A DNA stretch of 6,950 nucleotides from Pseudomonadota bacterium (lineage in GTDB: Bacteria; Pseudomonadota; Gammaproteobacteria; Burkholderiales; SG8-39): NCBI GenBank assembly GCA_003242425.1, contig QGUL01000094.1:1-6950 (forward strand). Reading direction: 5' to 3'. Positions 6,783-6,950 of this stretch are shown piece by piece. Within the stretch, counting starts at the first letter, position 1. Every line of letters begins with the position of its first letter. Below the pieces are notes generated by a model, which worked only from the letters and a program-made list of their open reading frames with translations, did not search any database and was not told the DNA's origin. The position numbers were made by a program, and so were the translations under genes.

Positions 6783-6950
6783 TTACTTGCTTGCGCTCTG
6801 CAGCCGCGATTCGCGGATCAGGTAGAGCGAGCCTTTCTGGCTGGCGAAATAGGCCGCGAGGTTCTCCATGTCCCGCTCGCTCAGGGGCTGCACCTGCGCC
6901 GCCATGATGGGGTTCTTGCGCGCGCCGGACTTGTACTGCTTCATGGCCTG
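6783..6950 (-). CDS. Class I c-type cytochrome, C-terminal part
   Basis: The last 55 codons of a minus-strand gene that enters from the right edge; the stop is TAA at 6785-6783. Visible residues include MKQYKSGARKNPIMAAQVQPL, where the Met of NPIM is the expected distal haem ligand, followed by SERDMENLAAYFASQKG, the usual C-terminal helix of cytochromes c553/c4/c5, and a short tail YLIRESRLQSASK. The CxxCH haem-binding motif and the signal peptide would lie outside the window, so the number of haems is unknown. By family it is a periplasmic electron carrier, possibly donating to a terminal oxidase. It converges on the DUF1841 gene and shares the terminator between them. Confidence 0.88.
   Translation of the reverse strand, partial: QAMKQYKSGARKNPIMAAQVQPLSERDMENLAAYFASQKGSLYLIRESRLQSASK

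Overview
The window looks like a piece of a GC-rich proteobacterial chromosome, most likely a betaproteobacterium. The case rests on the GC-rich codon use, the aat-bpt-pyrD order, a soluble RnfB-like ferredoxin next to nth, a DUF1841 gene, and a c-type cytochrome with a terminus ending in a YLIRES-type tail. The order or family cannot be fixed from this sequence. All genes are core or conserved-context types. There is no sign of mobile elements, phage, CRISPR or RNA genes.

Layout. Two genes on the minus strand fill positions 1 to 1823. The first in transcription order is a MoxR-family AAA+ ATPase whose reading frame is broken near 1439. It is followed, with a 14-base overlap, by a DUF2201-type metallopeptidase-like protein that runs off the left edge. 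A short divergent intergenic region (1824-1912) separates them from a plus-strand run: Nudix hydrolase (1913-2440), aat (2462-3211), bpt (3199-3948), pyrD (3986-4993), an rnfB-like gene (4990-5610), nth (5607-6287) and a DUF1841 gene (6301-6723). A strong, symmetrical hairpin terminator (6741-6768) closes the run. It also serves a convergent c-type cytochrome gene, whose last 55 codons lie on the minus strand at the right edge.

How the genes work together. Aat and Bpt are the two bacterial transferases that place Leu or Phe on protein N-termini and so make substrates for ClpS/ClpAP; their genes overlap by 13 bases. PyrD feeds pyrimidine synthesis and passes electrons to quinone. The RnfB-like ferredoxin and endonuclease III (Nth) are joined to pyrD by successive ATGA start/stop overlaps, so pyrD-rnfB-nth are probably translated together. 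The MoxR ATPase and DUF2201 protein form a separate chaperone-like pair of unknown client.

I found no convincing new system. The most useful points for follow-up are the frameshift in the MoxR gene, the anchor-less RnfB coupled to the iron-sulfur enzyme Nth, a possible leaderless pyrD transcript, and weak -10-like elements in front of several genes.
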